Assembly (NCBI GenBank): GCA_030525285.1
Contig: JAUNFA010000002.1
Coordinates: 1 to 64,000, forward strand
Length of the DNA stretch: 64,000 nucleotides
Reading direction: 5' to 3'
Source: Bacillota bacterium
GTDB taxonomy: Bacteria; Bacillota; Clostridia; Peptostreptococcales; Anaerovoracaceae
Shown piece by piece: positions 7,162 through 16,107 of this stretch. A program made the translations under genes and the position numbers. Numbering within the stretch: position 1 is the stretch's first letter; each line of letters opens with the position of its first letter. The notes under the pieces are model-generated. The model searched no databases, was not told where the DNA came from, and saw only the letters and a program-made list of their open reading frames with translations.

Positions 7162-7191
7162 GTCACTAACCCGTCACTAACTTGTCACTAA
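7162..7191. repeat. Three GTCACTAA direct repeats, 11-bp period
   Basis: GTCACTAA lies at 7162-7169, 7173-7180 and 7184-7191. Each copy starts exactly 11 bp after the last, so all face the same side of the helix. They follow the last island gene directly and end 32 bp before the rpsI terminator. Arm-type recombinase sites or operator sites for the RHH protein are both possible. Confidence 0.65.
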
Positions 7192-7222
7192 TAGCTGAAA
7201 ATTCCCATATTTGGACATAAAG

Positions 7223-7255
7223 AAAACCCCGAAAAATACACGTTTTCGGGGTTTT
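7223..7255. terminator. Terminator of rplM-rpsI, bidirectional
   Basis: AAAACCCCGAAAA (7223-7235) pairs perfectly with TTTTCGGGGTTTT (7243-7255) around a seven-base loop. A and T tracts at both sides allow termination from rpsI on the minus strand and from the island on the plus strand. It marks the right border between island and core genome. Confidence 0.9.
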
Positions 7256-7269
7256 GTGTTTCTCTTTTT

Positions 7270-7665
7270 TTATCTCTTTGAGAACTGTGATGCTCTTCTT
7301 GCTTTCTTGAGACCGTACTTCTTTCTTTCCTTCATTCTGCTGTCTCTTGTGAGGAATCCAGCAGCCTTAAGAGCTGGTCTGTAGGCTTCTCTGTCTGCTT
7401 CACAAAGAGCTCTTGCAATTCCGTGTCTGAGTGCTCCAGCCTGGCCTGTGTAACCGCCACCTGTTACTGTAGCGATAACATCAAACTTGCCTTCACAACC
7501 TGCCACTTCGAAAGGTCTCTTAACCTCTCTCTTAACGATTTCCATTGCCAGATATTCGTCGAGAGGCTTCTTGTTAACTGTGATATTGCCGTTACCAGGG
7601 ATTAATCTAACTCTAGCAACTGAAGATTTTCTTCTTCCTGTTCCGTAATACTGTGTATTTGCCAT
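7270..7665 (-). CDS. rpsI: 30S ribosomal protein S9
   Basis: This 131-aa protein is the usual length for bacterial S9. It begins [14 protein letters not shown] and ends in the basic tail [17 protein letters not shown] that reaches the decoding site of the small subunit. It follows rplM by 17 bases, the universal order, and is transcribed from the promoter at 8287-8315. Confidence 0.98.
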   Translation of the reverse strand: MANTQYYGTGRRKSSVARVRLIPGNGNITVNKKPLDEYLAMEIVKREVKRPFEVAGCEGKFDVIATVTGGGYTGQAGALRHGIARALCEADREAYRPALKAAGFLTRDSRMKERKKYGLKKARRASQFSKR

Positions 7666-7682
7666 TGATTAGTCCTCCCTTC

Positions 7683-8111
7683 TTAAATATCCAGTACCTC
7701 TGGCTTCTGAGCTGCATGATCGTGCTCAGGTCCAGCGTAAACCTTTAACTTCTTGTACATCTGTCTGCCCAGCTTACCGTTAGGCATCATGCCCTTAACA
7801 GCATGTCTTACAACCTCTGTTGGGTGCTTTTCAAGCATCTGTTCGAGAGTCATTTCTCTAAGTCCACCAGGATATCCCGTGTGTCTCTTGTAGATTTTCT
7901 CTTTTCTCTTCTTGCCTGTTACTTCAATCTTCTCTGCGTTGATTACGATAACATAGTCACCTGTGTCTACGTGTGGAGTGTAGATTGGCTTGTTCTTACC
8001 TCTCAGAATTGTTGCAATCTGTGTTGATAATCTACCCAGGTTCTTACCTTCGGCATCGATTACATACCATTTGCGTTCTACTTCTGCAGGCTTTGCGATA
8101 AATGAACTCAT
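7683..8111 (-). CDS. rplM: 50S ribosomal protein L13
   Basis: A 142-aa L13 with the expected [16 protein letters not shown] opening, [12 protein letters not shown] and the [20 protein letters not shown] block. AAAGGAAG lies upstream of the ATG. It is the first gene of the L13-S9 operon and probably the autoregulatory member, given the structured leader ahead of it. Confidence 0.98.
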   Translation of the reverse strand: MSSFIAKPAEVERKWYVIDAEGKNLGRLSTQIATILRGKNKPIYTPHVDTGDYVIVINAEKIEVTGKKRKEKIYKRHTGYPGGLREMTLEQMLEKHPTEVVRHAVKGMMPNGKLGRQMYKKLKVYAGPEHDHAAQKPEVLDI

Positions 8112-8286
8112 TTCTCGTTCTTCCTTTCTACCTACTCAGATTAACCCCTGTTAATCTTTTTCGGCCCTGCCTACTCGATTCTCATGAATTGTTTCGGCGT
8201 ACTAAAACTTATATTTCAGCTGTGCTTGCTCCGAAGGAAACCCTTCTGCGCACACAAAAATCCGTACGACTGCGTCGCACGGATTT
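8112..8286 (-). promoter_or_regulatory. Structured 5' leader of rplM-rpsI
   Basis: The transcript from the promoter at 8287-8315 would begin almost at once with a long hairpin. AAATCCGTGCGAC and GTCGTACGGATTT pair across 8258-8286 and are followed by TTTTTGTG. A second hairpin, AGATTAAC (8138-8145 on plus) with GTTAATCT (8150-8157), lies just before the ribosome binding site. L13 leaders with autoregulation are known in Firmicutes; this one fits the position but I cannot confirm the consensus. Confidence 0.6.
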
Positions 8287-8315
8287 ATAATACACAATTC
8301 CAAGGCCCTTGTCAA
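8287..8315 (-). promoter_or_regulatory. Promoter of rplM-rpsI
   Basis: On the minus strand TTGACA (8310-8315) and TATTAT (8287-8292) are separated by exactly 17 bases. This is a near-consensus vegetative promoter, as expected for ribosomal protein genes. Confidence 0.8.
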
Positions 8316-8349
8316 AGCATTTTCAACCTTTTGACCCATTTACAGCCCA

Positions 8350-8772
8350 TTAATCCTCTTTTTTAAGGTTAGCCTTGAATTTCTCGAACATTTCCGGGAA
8401 TTTTCTTTTTATGGATATAGGCTTATAGTCTCCGTTTCTTGCAAAGAAGTGCATGCTGCTTCCCCTGAAGCACACCTTGTCTTCTGCCACGTTTATGATT
8501 TCATATTCGAATACCATTCTTACGCCAGTGAACTCTACAAGATCCATTCTTACGCTGAATTCATCGTCGTATCTCAGGAAATCGATAAACTGTTCATTTG
8601 CACTTACAGCCGGAATAATAACGTCCAGCTTTTCCATGTCGCAATAGTTCATCACGTGGTCCCTGATCCAATCCATTCTGGCATCCTCCAGAAGTCTCAG
8701 ATAATTGGAATGATGGACAACACCCATTCTGTCAGTTTCATAATAACGCACTCTTCGTCTGTATTCCCACAT
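8350..8772 (-). CDS. Acyl-CoA thioesterase, 4HBT hot-dog fold (YbgC/FadM-like)
   Basis: The 140-aa protein has the 4-hydroxybenzoyl-CoA thioesterase signature near the N-terminus: RYYETDRMGVVHHSNYLR with the catalytic acid and the HHSNYLRLLEDAR helix. Length is normal for the family, which hydrolyses short to medium acyl-CoAs in the cytoplasm. It starts eight bases after the XRE-ligase stop and is the last gene of that cluster, so it probably acts on the CoA esters made by the two ligases. Confidence 0.88.
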   Translation of the reverse strand: MWEYRRRVRYYETDRMGVVHHSNYLRLLEDARMDWIRDHVMNYCDMEKLDVIIPAVSANEQFIDFLRYDDEFSVRMDLVEFTGVRMVFEYEIINVAEDKVCFRGSSMHFFARNGDYKPISIKRKFPEMFEKFKANLKKED

Positions 8773-8780
8773 ATCTTCGC

Positions 8781-10658
8781 CTACTTTCTCTTCAAAAGAC
8801 CCTTTTCCATATCTTCAGCAGCTCTCGCCTTGAGAACATAATGCATTTTTTTACCTGTTGCGGTATGCGGTAACTCATCAACCAGTTTGTACCACCTAGG
8901 ACGCTTATATGTACTCAGCACAGGGCTTTCCTTACAGAATTCGATCAGTTCGCCTACAGTGAGTGACTCGTCCTTCGGAACTACGTAAGCCGCAACCGCC
9001 TGTCCTCTGACTTTGTCAGGAACAGCTGTAACCATTGAATCCGCAACCTTTTCAAAAGTATTAATTGCTTCTTCAATCTGTGTAGGGTATATATTCTCAC
9101 CGGAGCACACAATCATATCATCCTTACGTCCGGAAATTGTAACGTATGATTTGTCATCCCATGTACCCAGATCCGACGTATACATCCAGCCTTTGTAAAA
9201 TTTGCGGGCTGCCTCTTCTTCGTTGTTATAATAAGTATATGTGGTTTTGCCTGGACAACCCAGAATTACTTCTCCGACGGTTTCTCCATCCTGAGGAACC
9301 ACTTCGTCAGGCTCGGCCTTGCGGTCATCGTATACCCTTACAACTCTGACCTCGTCATCTGTGCAGCTACCGCCCACACCACCTGCGCCTTCCGGAAGAT
9401 CGTAAGGTCTGAGGAAAGAATTCCAAAAGGTTTCCGTTGTACCGTATCCGTTAAAAATATTCGGAGTCAGAACTTCCATAAACCTCTCGCATGCTGCTTT
9501 TTCGAGGGGTGCCCCCATGGTAATGATTCCTCTTATTGTACTCAGGTTGTATGGTGTCTTCTCCTGAATTCTTGAAATCATTTCGAGAGTTGCAGGAGAC
9601 CCGGTGAGGAAAGTAATGCCGTAGTCTTCAACGTATTTGAGCACGGTCTTTGCAGCAAAGCTTCTCATCAGTACCATTGTACCGCCTACATAGAACGTAG
9701 GACAGGTTCCTCCTGAATGACATCCCCCTCTGTGGAAAAGGGGTGTCATGTTCATGCACACGTCCTTCTGATTGAGCGGATAATGCATGATTGCATCATG
9801 TGCGCTGAGCACTTCGTTAATATCGTTAATCGGCACACTCTTTGGCAAGGCTGAAGTTCCGCTTGTGCACAGTCTGATTACTTCATCATAAATATGTGAT
9901 TCAAAGTCCTTGATTGGATCTGTAATTGGCTGTGAATTCACGTAATCTGTATACGTAATGTGTCCCTCTGGTACTGACACCTTATCAAGATTGTCTGCCA
10001 TAACTATTCTCTCAGGCTTATGTTCACTCTTGTTCACAGCGTCTGATACCATACCGCTGACCTCAGCCGAATATATTATAACCTTTGGTTGGTTGTGCTC
10101 CATAAGAAGAGCAAGTTCCCCATATGAAAGTTTGTAATTCGCAAGTAAAGTGATTGCACCCACCTTTCTAGGACCCACATATGCAGCACAAAATTCAGGA
10201 CAATTAGCCATTACAGCCATTACCACGTCATTTTTCCCTACGCCGTCCTCTCTGAGAGCATGTGCAAGTTTGTTCGCTTCGACATTAAACTGTCGATATG
10301 TCCACGACCTTCCGGTAAGCGGATCGATAATAGCCTTCTTACCGCCATATCTTCTCACATTTCTCATGAAACCGTTAAGCCATGTATATTCATGCTCGAA
10401 GGTTTCTCTGAACATCCTGTCGTCATATGTTCTGCTCACTTTGTTTACCTCCTTTGTATCTGCTTCAATAAGTTCTTCAACCGAAATTTCAAGAGCCCGA
10501 GCGAAGTCATTCGCCTTGCTTCGTGGCACGTCATTTTCTCCCGCCTCAATTCTGCTTATTGTAGATCTCGACTTGTATCCCATTCTTTGTGCCAGCTGAT
10601 CCTGACTGAGACCCAGTTCGTATCTTCTCCTCGCAATATTATCACCGATTGTCGACAT
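8781..10658 (-). CDS. XRE helix-turn-helix fused to AMP-forming acyl-CoA synthetase
   Basis: About 625 aa from the ATG at 10658, which has AGAGG eight bases upstream; a GTG three codons earlier is less likely. Residues 5-62 are an XRE domain (IARRRYELGLSQDQLAQRMG, then RSTISRIEAGEN). From about residue 85 to the end is an ANL-superfamily adenylating enzyme: P-loop variant RLCTSGTSALPKSV, GYGTTETFW, TSDLGTWDDKSYVTISGRKDD and the C-terminal Lys in TATGKKMHYVL. The enzyme core looks complete. Fusion to a DNA-binding domain is unusual and suggests a regulator that senses its acid or acyl-AMP ligand, or an enzyme that also represses its own operon. It lies 66 bases after the broken ligase gene. 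Confidence 0.88.
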   Translation of the reverse strand: MSTIGDNIARRRYELGLSQDQLAQRMGYKSRSTISRIEAGENDVPRSKANDFARALEISVEELIEADTKEVNKVSRTYDDRMFRETFEHEYTWLNGFMRNVRRYGGKKAIIDPLTGRSWTYRQFNVEANKLAHALREDGVGKNDVVMAVMANCPEFCAAYVGPRKVGAITLLANYKLSYGELALLMEHNQPKVIIYSAEVSGMVSDAVNKSEHKPERIVMADNLDKVSVPEGHITYTDYVNSQPITDPIKDFESHIYDEVIRLCTSGTSALPKSVPINDINEVLSAHDAIMHYPLNQKDVCMNMTPLFHRGGCHSGGTCPTFYVGGTMVLMRSFAAKTVLKYVEDYGITFLTGSPATLEMISRIQEKTPYNLSTIRGIITMGAPLEKAACERFMEVLTPNIFNGYGTTETFWNSFLRPYDLPEGAGGVGGSCTDDEVRVVRVYDDRKAEPDEVVPQDGETVGEVILGCPGKTTYTYYNNEEEAARKFYKGWMYTSDLGTWDDKSYVTISGRKDDMIVCSGENIYPTQIEEAINTFEKVADSMVTAVPDKVRGQAVAAYVVPKDESLTVGELIEFCKESPVLSTYKRPRWYKLVDELPHTATGKKMHYVLKARAAEDMEKGLLKRK

Positions 10659-10724
10659 TTTTTTCACCTCTTATTCGTTACATTACCTGACATCATCACT
10701 TCCCGACACATCCCCAGCCTTATA

Positions 10725-12395
10725 TTAGTCGTGTTTCTTATGTCCTTTCGCGCTTTCGCTAAGACGCATTGCAACCCTTCTGATTTTGCCGCTAATCGTC
10801 TTCGGCATCTCAGAAACGAATTCAACAATGTGAATCCACTTGTAGCTTGCAAGTTTGCTGTTTGCCTGATGAACAATTTCCTGTTCCAGCTGCGGAGTTT
10901 TCTCGTATCCGTCTGCCAGAACTATTGTAGCCTTAATAGCCTGACCTCTGTCTTCGTGAGGCACTCCTACGACAGCACACTCAAGAATCGCAGGATGCTC
11001 CATAAGAACATTCTCTATTTCAAAAGGTCCCACTCTGTAACCTCTAGTCTTAATAAGGTCATCCAATCTGCCTACATACCAGAAGTATCCATCCTCATCA
11101 ACTTCAGCAGTATCACCAGTATGGTACATTCCACCTCTCCACGCTTCTTCATACAGCTCGTCATTATCACAGTACCCCATGAAAATTCCCTGCTGATATT
11201 CCTTTTAGGCGTCAGGAATCACTACAATTTCACCGACTTCACCTGGTGGCACCGGTTCCCCATCAGAATTTACAACCTTTATATTATAAAGCGGACTTGG
11301 AACACCCATAGAACCTGGTTTAGGTTCCATTCCCACAAAATTCGCAAGCATAAGAGTTGTCTCAGTTTGTCCGAAGCCCTCCATGAGCTTCAGTCCTGTC
11401 TGCTCCAGTACCTTATCATATACTTCTGGGTTGAGCGCCTCTCCTGCAGTTGTCATATGCTCAAGGGATCCGAGATCCACTTTATCCATTCCGTATTTGA
11501 CAAAATATCTATACACTGTCGGCGGCGCACAAAAGCTTGTCACCTTATATTTTTCTATGATTCTAAGCAGTGATCTTGGAGTGAATCTGTGCATGTCATA
11601 AACCATTACAGCACAGCCGCAAAGCCATTGACCATATATTTTACCCCATGAAGCCTTACCCCAGCCTGTTTCAGCCAAAGTGAAGTGGAGTCCGCCATCT
11701 TTAACATTTTGCCAGTATTTCGCAGTTATTATATGAGAAAGAGAGTATGTGTGATCGTGGATTACAGCCTTCGGGTATCCTGTTGTTCCCGAAGTGAAAT
11801 ACAGGATCATTTCATCCGTTACCTTAGTATCTATTCTTTCCAGTTCTTCGGAAGCCGATTCCATTTCAGCGGTAAAATCCACGGTACCGTCCATTGTCTT
11901 TCTTACTGCAAATATTTTTTCAATCTGCGGGCATTCATCCGCTGCAGCAAGCATGTCGTTCAAAGTGTTGCCGTCAGGGGTTCCCACCATCGCCTTGATG
12001 TTTGCTGCCTTGATTCTGTATACCAGGTCCTCAACATTGAGCAGGTTTGTTGCTGGAATCATTACAGCGCCTAACTTTTCAAGAGCCGGAGCAACATACC
12101 AGTATTCATAGTTCCTTTTGAGTATTACTATAACCTTGTCACCTTTGCCTATACCATGGCTTTTGAATATATTCGCCGCCTTGTTGCTTAATTTTGATAT
12201 TTCTGAGAAGGTAAATGTTCTTTCTTCTTTGTCAACGTTGCACCAGACCATTGCTTTCTGATTGGGTGCCAACCTGGCCATCTCATCAACAACATCATAA
12301 CCAAAATTGTAATTATCGGGATAATTAAACTGAATTCCGTTAATTACACCATCATTGTCAAAAGATTCAACGATGTAATTGTTGTATAATTTCAT
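10725..12395 (-). pseudogene. Acyl-CoA synthetase interrupted by an in-frame TAA
   Basis: The frame runs 556 codons with a single stop, TAA at 11205-11207 (minus), and no frame change. The first part (396 aa) has YFTSGTTGYPKAVIHDH, AETGWGKASWGK and GFGQTETT. The second part (160 aa, from KEYQQGIF) has YHTGDTAEVDEDGYFWYVGR and KTISGKIRR with the catalytic Lys. Together they form a normal medium-chain-type acyl-CoA synthetase. The stop falls in the hinge before the C-terminal domain, so the first fragment alone could adenylate poorly or not at all. An internal ATG at 11180 could restart the second fragment but lacks a good ribosome binding site. A C-to-T change of CAA is the simplest origin. 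Confidence 0.85.
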
Positions 12396-12428
12396 TCTTT
12401 ACCTCACTTATTTTTTTCATGCGTTTAA

Positions 12429-12457
12429 ATTTTACAGCTTTGTTGATTTAATGTCAA
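12429..12457 (-). promoter_or_regulatory. Promoter of the acyl-CoA synthetase cluster
   Basis: Minus-strand TTGACA (12452-12457) and TAAAAT (12429-12434) are 17 bases apart, upstream of the ligase ATG at 12395. The spacer contains one copy of the ATCAACAAAG element, so a protein bound there would block RNA polymerase. Confidence 0.75.
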
Positions 12458-12529
12458 CACTTTGTTGATTGTTGTTGATTTCATATTTTCAACAAAGCAG
12501 CATGCGTTTCATTCAAAAACTCAACAAAC
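12438..12529. promoter_or_regulatory. Operator array of ATCAACAAAG elements
   Basis: CTTTGTTGAT (plus reading) occurs at 12438-12447 and 12460-12469, 22 bp apart, and as GTTGTTGATT at 12471-12480. The reverse form TCAACAAAG is at 12489-12497 and TCAACAAAC at 12521-12529. The 12460 and 12489 copies form an inverted pair. A CATGCGTTT motif also occurs twice (12418-12426, 12501-12509). The array surrounds the promoter, so it is a candidate binding region for the XRE-ligase fusion encoded downstream. Confidence 0.7.
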
Positions 12530-12562
12530 CGCAACTCTGAATCAACATCAGTGTTGCGGTTT
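12526..12562 (-). terminator. Terminator of tyrS
   Basis: AAACCGCAAC (12526-12535) pairs with GTTGCGGTTT (12553-12562) around a 17-base loop. On the minus strand it is followed by GTTGAGTTTTT. It begins 19 bases after the tyrS stop and shares its edge with the operator array. Confidence 0.65.
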
Positions 12563-12580
12563 GTGTTAATCTTGGTTAAG

Positions 12581-13918
12581 CTATTTGAGAGTAACAATAA
12601 TTTTTTTCTTCTTGCCCTTTTCAACGAGGATTTTGCCATCTTTGAAAATTTCCGGAGTTACTGCATATTTCTTATCAGTAATTTTAATTCCTTCAATCTT
12701 AAGTCCGCCCTGCTCGATAGTCATGAAGCCTTCTCTGTTACTTGGTACCAGTCCCAAGTCCTTAATGAAGCTTACAACACCCTTGCCTTCTCCCTCAAGC
12801 TCTGCGGCATCAATTTCAACTGTCGGCAAATTCGACAGATTGCCGCCGCCTCCGAATGCAGCTCTTGCAGCTTCCTGCGCCTTAGCAGCCTCTTCTTCAC
12901 CGTGAACCAACTTAGTAACTTCATAGGCCAAAGTTTCTTTGGCTGCATTGATTTCCTTACCTTCAAGAGAAGCTAGACGTTTCACCTCATCCATTGGCAG
13001 GAATGTAAGCATTCTGAGACATTTCTCAACATCTGCATCACCTACATTTCTCCAGTACTGATAGAACTCATATGGCGAGGTTTTATCAGCATCAAGCCAA
13101 AGTGCTCCCTTCTGAGTTTTACCCATCTTATTGCCTTCTGAGTTAGTAAGAAGAGAGAAAGTCATTCCGTATACTTCTTTGCCTATCTTCTTGCGAGTCA
13201 GTTCGACGCCTCCGATTATGTTTGACCACTGGTCATTGCCGCCGAATTCAATCTTAACTCCAATATCACGAGCCATTACCATGAAGTCGTAACTCTGCAT
13301 AAGCATATAGTTAAGTTCCATCATCGTCAGACCGCCTTCGCGATCCATTCTCTGCTTGAAGCATTCTGCACGGAGCATGGTATTGACATTGAAGCAGGTT
13401 CCCACCTCTCGCATGAACTCAATGTAGTTGAGTGGGAGAATCCAGTGTGCATTGTTTACAGCAATCGCCTTGCCCGGTTCTGGTGTCTTGTTTTCTTTTC
13501 CCGGAGCATAAACACCATTGTTTCCTTCATATTTCCACTCATCATCAAAGTCCAGAAATCTGTCAAAGAGTTTCTTGAAAGCCTGACAGTTATTGTCTAT
13601 TGTCTCCGGAGTCATCATCTGACGCATGTCACTTCTTCCTGAAGGGTCACCTACGAAACCTGTGCCGCCTCCGATGAGAACAACCGGCGTATGTCCGAAC
13701 TTCTGCATATACATCATGATAATAACCTGCATAAAGTGTCCTACATGAAGACAATCTGCTGTTGGATCAAAGCCAATATAAAATTTTACTTTTTCGTTCT
13801 TAAGAAGTTCACGAACCTTCTCCTCATCCGTAGACTGTTCAATAAATCCTCTTTCTTTGAGAACGTCATAGACATTGTCGTGCTCACTGACATTGTCCGG
13901 AATGAAATCAAAATTCAT
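12581..13918 (-). CDS. tyrS: Tyrosyl-tRNA synthetase
   Basis: A 445-aa class I synthetase. It has the HIGH equivalent HVGH in CLHVGHFMQ, then [22 protein letters not shown] for tyrosine and tRNA recognition, the KMSKS equivalent KMGKT, and a C-terminal S4 RNA-binding domain (about residues 375-440). It attaches tyrosine to tRNA-Tyr in the cytoplasm. The leader is only about 50 bases, too short for a T-box, so it is probably transcribed with upp upstream. Confidence 0.97.
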   Translation of the reverse strand: MNFDFIPDNVSEHDNVYDVLKERGFIEQSTDEEKVRELLKNEKVKFYIGFDPTADCLHVGHFMQVIIMMYMQKFGHTPVVLIGGGTGFVGDPSGRSDMRQMMTPETIDNNCQAFKKLFDRFLDFDDEWKYEGNNGVYAPGKENKTPEPGKAIAVNNAHWILPLNYIEFMREVGTCFNVNTMLRAECFKQRMDREGGLTMMELNYMLMQSYDFMVMARDIGVKIEFGGNDQWSNIIGGVELTRKKIGKEVYGMTFSLLTNSEGNKMGKTQKGALWLDADKTSPYEFYQYWRNVGDADVEKCLRMLTFLPMDEVKRLASLEGKEINAAKETLAYEVTKLVHGEEEAAKAQEAARAAFGGGGNLSNLPTVEIDAAELEGEGKGVVSFIKDLGLVPSNREGFMTIEQGGLKIEGIKITDKKYAVTPEIFKDGKILVEKGKKKKIIVTLK

Positions 13919-13969
13919 TTTACTGTAACTCTCCTTTGTTCTGCGATTTTTCCTATATGTGAATCCGTC

Positions 13970-14599
13970 TTATTTTGTGCCGTAAATTCTATCTCCTGCA
14001 TCTCCAAGACCTGGTACAATATATGCATTTTCATTGAGACATTCGTCCTTTGCAGCCGCATAAATGTTCACATCAGGGTGAGCTTTCTGAAGAACTTCAA
14101 TACCTTCAGGAGCTGCAATCAGACACATGAATGTAATTTTTCTGCCGCCTCTTTCTTTGATGAAATCAATTGCAGCTGCTGCACTTCCGCCTGTTGCCAG
14201 CATTGGGTCGAGAACGAAAATTTCTCTTTCTCCAATATCGTTAGGTAGTTTGCAGTAATATTCAACAGGCTGATGAGTTTCAGGGTCTCTGTACAGTCCT
14301 ACGAATCCCACCTTTGCATTCGGAATCAGATCCAGGAATCCGTCAACCATTCCAAGTCCTGCTCTGAGGATAGGAACGATAGCAACATCTTCACCATCAA
14401 GCATGTTAACTTTTGTCTTGCAGATAGGTGTCTGAATCTCAACCTCCTTGAGCGGGAGATGTCTTGTTGCTTCGAATCCCATAAGTCTTGAGATTTCGCC
14501 CACCAGTTCTCTGAAATCCTTTGTGCCGGTTTCTGTCTTTCTAATCAGTGCTGTTTTGTGCTGAATTAACGGATGGTCAAAAACATATACCTTGCTCAT
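13970..14599 (-). CDS. upp: Uracil phosphoribosyltransferase
   Basis: The 209-aa protein matches Upp throughout: the N-terminal [16 protein letters not shown] block, [13 protein letters not shown], and the PRPP-binding loop [12 protein letters not shown], ending in [14 protein letters not shown]. It converts uracil and PRPP to UMP for pyrimidine salvage. It is on the minus strand between rpiB and tyrS, a common order in Clostridia. Confidence 0.97.
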   Translation of the reverse strand: MSKVYVFDHPLIQHKTALIRKTETGTKDFRELVGEISRLMGFEATRHLPLKEVEIQTPICKTKVNMLDGEDVAIVPILRAGLGMVDGFLDLIPNAKVGFVGLYRDPETHQPVEYYCKLPNDIGEREIFVLDPMLATGGSAAAAIDFIKERGGRKITFMCLIAAPEGIEVLQKAHPDVNIYAAAKDECLNENAYIVPGLGDAGDRIYGTK

Positions 14600-14668
14600 G
14601 CTTTCTTCCTGCCTTTCTTTAAATTATATCCTAAATTACAATATTCGAACGGTTCCCCGCAAATGACA

Positions 14669-15097
14669 TTATTCTTCTATCTTGTCAACTCTTCTCTGAT
14701 GACGTCCGCCTTCGAACTCAGTATCTATGAAAGCGGCTGTAATAGCAAGGGCAGTTTTCACGTCAGTAATTCTGCCGCCCATTGCCAACATGTTGGCATC
14801 ATTGTGCTGTCTTGTGAGTTTAGCCATCTCGACACTTGTACAAAGTCCGCATCTGATCCCTCTCACCTTATTCGCCGCAATGCTTATGCCAATACCGGTG
14901 CCGCAGCACACAATTCCTCTGTCTGCTTCACCATCAACAACAGCTCTTGCACATGCTCTGCCGTACTCAGGATAATCAACGGATTCCTCTGAATTTGTTC
15001 CCAGATCAATTACTTTAATACCTCTCAATACGAGATATTTCTTAACCTCTTCCTTAAGTTTATAACCGCCATGGTCACTTGCAACTGCAATTTTCAT
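14669..15097 (-). CDS. rpiB: Ribose-5-phosphate isomerase B
   Basis: A 142-aa RpiB/LacAB-family isomerase starting MKIAVASDHGGYKLKEE, with active-site CCGTGIGISIAANK (Cys and the GTGIG loop) and TRQHNDANMLAMGGR. It interconverts ribulose-5-phosphate and ribose-5-phosphate. Length is typical. It starts 11 bases after the tsaC stop and is likely in the same operon. Confidence 0.95.
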   Translation of the reverse strand: MKIAVASDHGGYKLKEEVKKYLVLRGIKVIDLGTNSEESVDYPEYGRACARAVVDGEADRGIVCCGTGIGISIAANKVRGIRCGLCTSVEMAKLTRQHNDANMLAMGGRITDVKTALAITAAFIDTEFEGGRHQRRVDKIEE

Positions 15098-15108
15098 ACG
15101 GCACCTCC

Positions 15109-16107
15109 TTAAACCTTTACAATATTATATCCCGCGGATCTTACCATTCTGTTCATAACCGCAAAGCCCCATTGATCATCTGTATCAAGGGCTCCTGCAA
15201 TAATCAGATCCACTCCTGCTTTATCCATGTCTCTCAGATCTGCAAAAAGATCGTGGGCCGCTTCATCAAAGCCATTTTCCTCGAAGAGAATGACTCCTAC
15301 CTTAAGCCCTTCACGTTCTTTATCTTCTCTGATTCGCTCTATTTCACTTTCAACATTCGTCCTCTGCCCTGACACGATAACCATATCTGCCTCCGGGGCA
15401 TAATGCTTGTATTTCATTCCGGGTGATCTGGGTTTGAATCCCTCATCTTCCGCTTTTTTAAACAGCGCACTGTCGTATATAACTTTTTTGCCGAGAACAG
15501 CTTCAATCTTCTGAGCGGTAATTATTCCCGGTCTCAAAATTACCGGTGTTTCTCCCGTCATGTCCACTACAGTTGACTCTATGCCCACCTTGCAGTCTTC
15601 CCCTCTGATTATTCCCTGAATTCTGCCGTCCATGTCTGCAATAACATCATCTGCTCTTGTAGGACTGGGCTTGCCCGAAAGGTTCGCACTGGGAGCCGCA
15701 ATCGGACATCCCGACATAGCAATCAGCTTAAGCGCTACCTCATTTGCCGGCATTCGAACTGCTACAGTATCAAGTCCACCTGTAGTTCTCATTGGCACAC
15801 TTTCGCCCTTGGGAACTACCATCGTAAGAGGCCCTGGCCACAACTCATCCATAAGCCTCTTCATATCATTGGTAATGCTCCCTGTCAGTTTATCAAGGTC
15901 GCTACTGTCTGACACATGAACAATCATGGGATTATCACTGGGACGTCCCTTTGCCTTGTACACATCGGCAACAGCCTTTGAATTCATAGCATCTGCCCCA
16001 AGACCGTAAACAGTCTCTGTAGGAAAGGCCACAAGACCGCCCCGGGAAATTATTTCGGCTGCCTTTTCAATATCCTTTGAAGTTGTGCTGTAAATAACTG
16101 TTTTCAT
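15109..16107 (-). CDS. sua5: L-threonylcarbamoyladenylate synthase (Sua5/YwlC type)
   Basis: The 332-aa length indicates the long Sua5 form: an N-terminal YrdC domain (about residues 10-200) with FPTETVYGLGADA, YKAKGRPSDNPMIVHV and CPIAAPSANLSGKPSPT, plus a C-terminal Sua5 domain after the RSPGMKYKHYAPEA linker. It makes threonylcarbamoyl-AMP for t6A37 in tRNA. Its start overlaps the prfA stop by one base, showing coupled translation. Confidence 0.95.
   Translation of the reverse strand: MKTVIYSTTSKDIEKAAEIISRGGLVAFPTETVYGLGADAMNSKAVADVYKAKGRPSDNPMIVHVSDSSDLDKLTGSITNDMKRLMDELWPGPLTMVVPKGESVPMRTTGGLDTVAVRMPANEVALKLIAMSGCPIAAPSANLSGKPSPTRADDVIADMDGRIQGIIRGEDCKVGIESTVVDMTGETPVILRPGIITAQKIEAVLGKKVIYDSALFKKAEDEGFKPRSPGMKYKHYAPEADMVIVSGQRTNVESEIERIREDKEREGLKVGVILFEENGFDEAAHDLFADLRDMDKAGVDLIIAGALDTDDQWGFAVMNRMVRSAGYNIVKV

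Noticed and set aside
738-7214. An 11-mer CCAAATATGGG (738-748) recurring inverted at 7204-7214 at the two ends of the island
   Set aside because: Opposite orientation does not fit attachment sites, the left copy is part of a terminator hairpin, and such a short match can arise by chance.
11205-11207. Recoding of the TAA as a non-standard amino acid
   Set aside because: Known recoding uses TGA (selenocysteine) or TAG (pyrrolysine). No recoding element is visible and the codon lies in a variable hinge, so a nonsense mutation is simpler.
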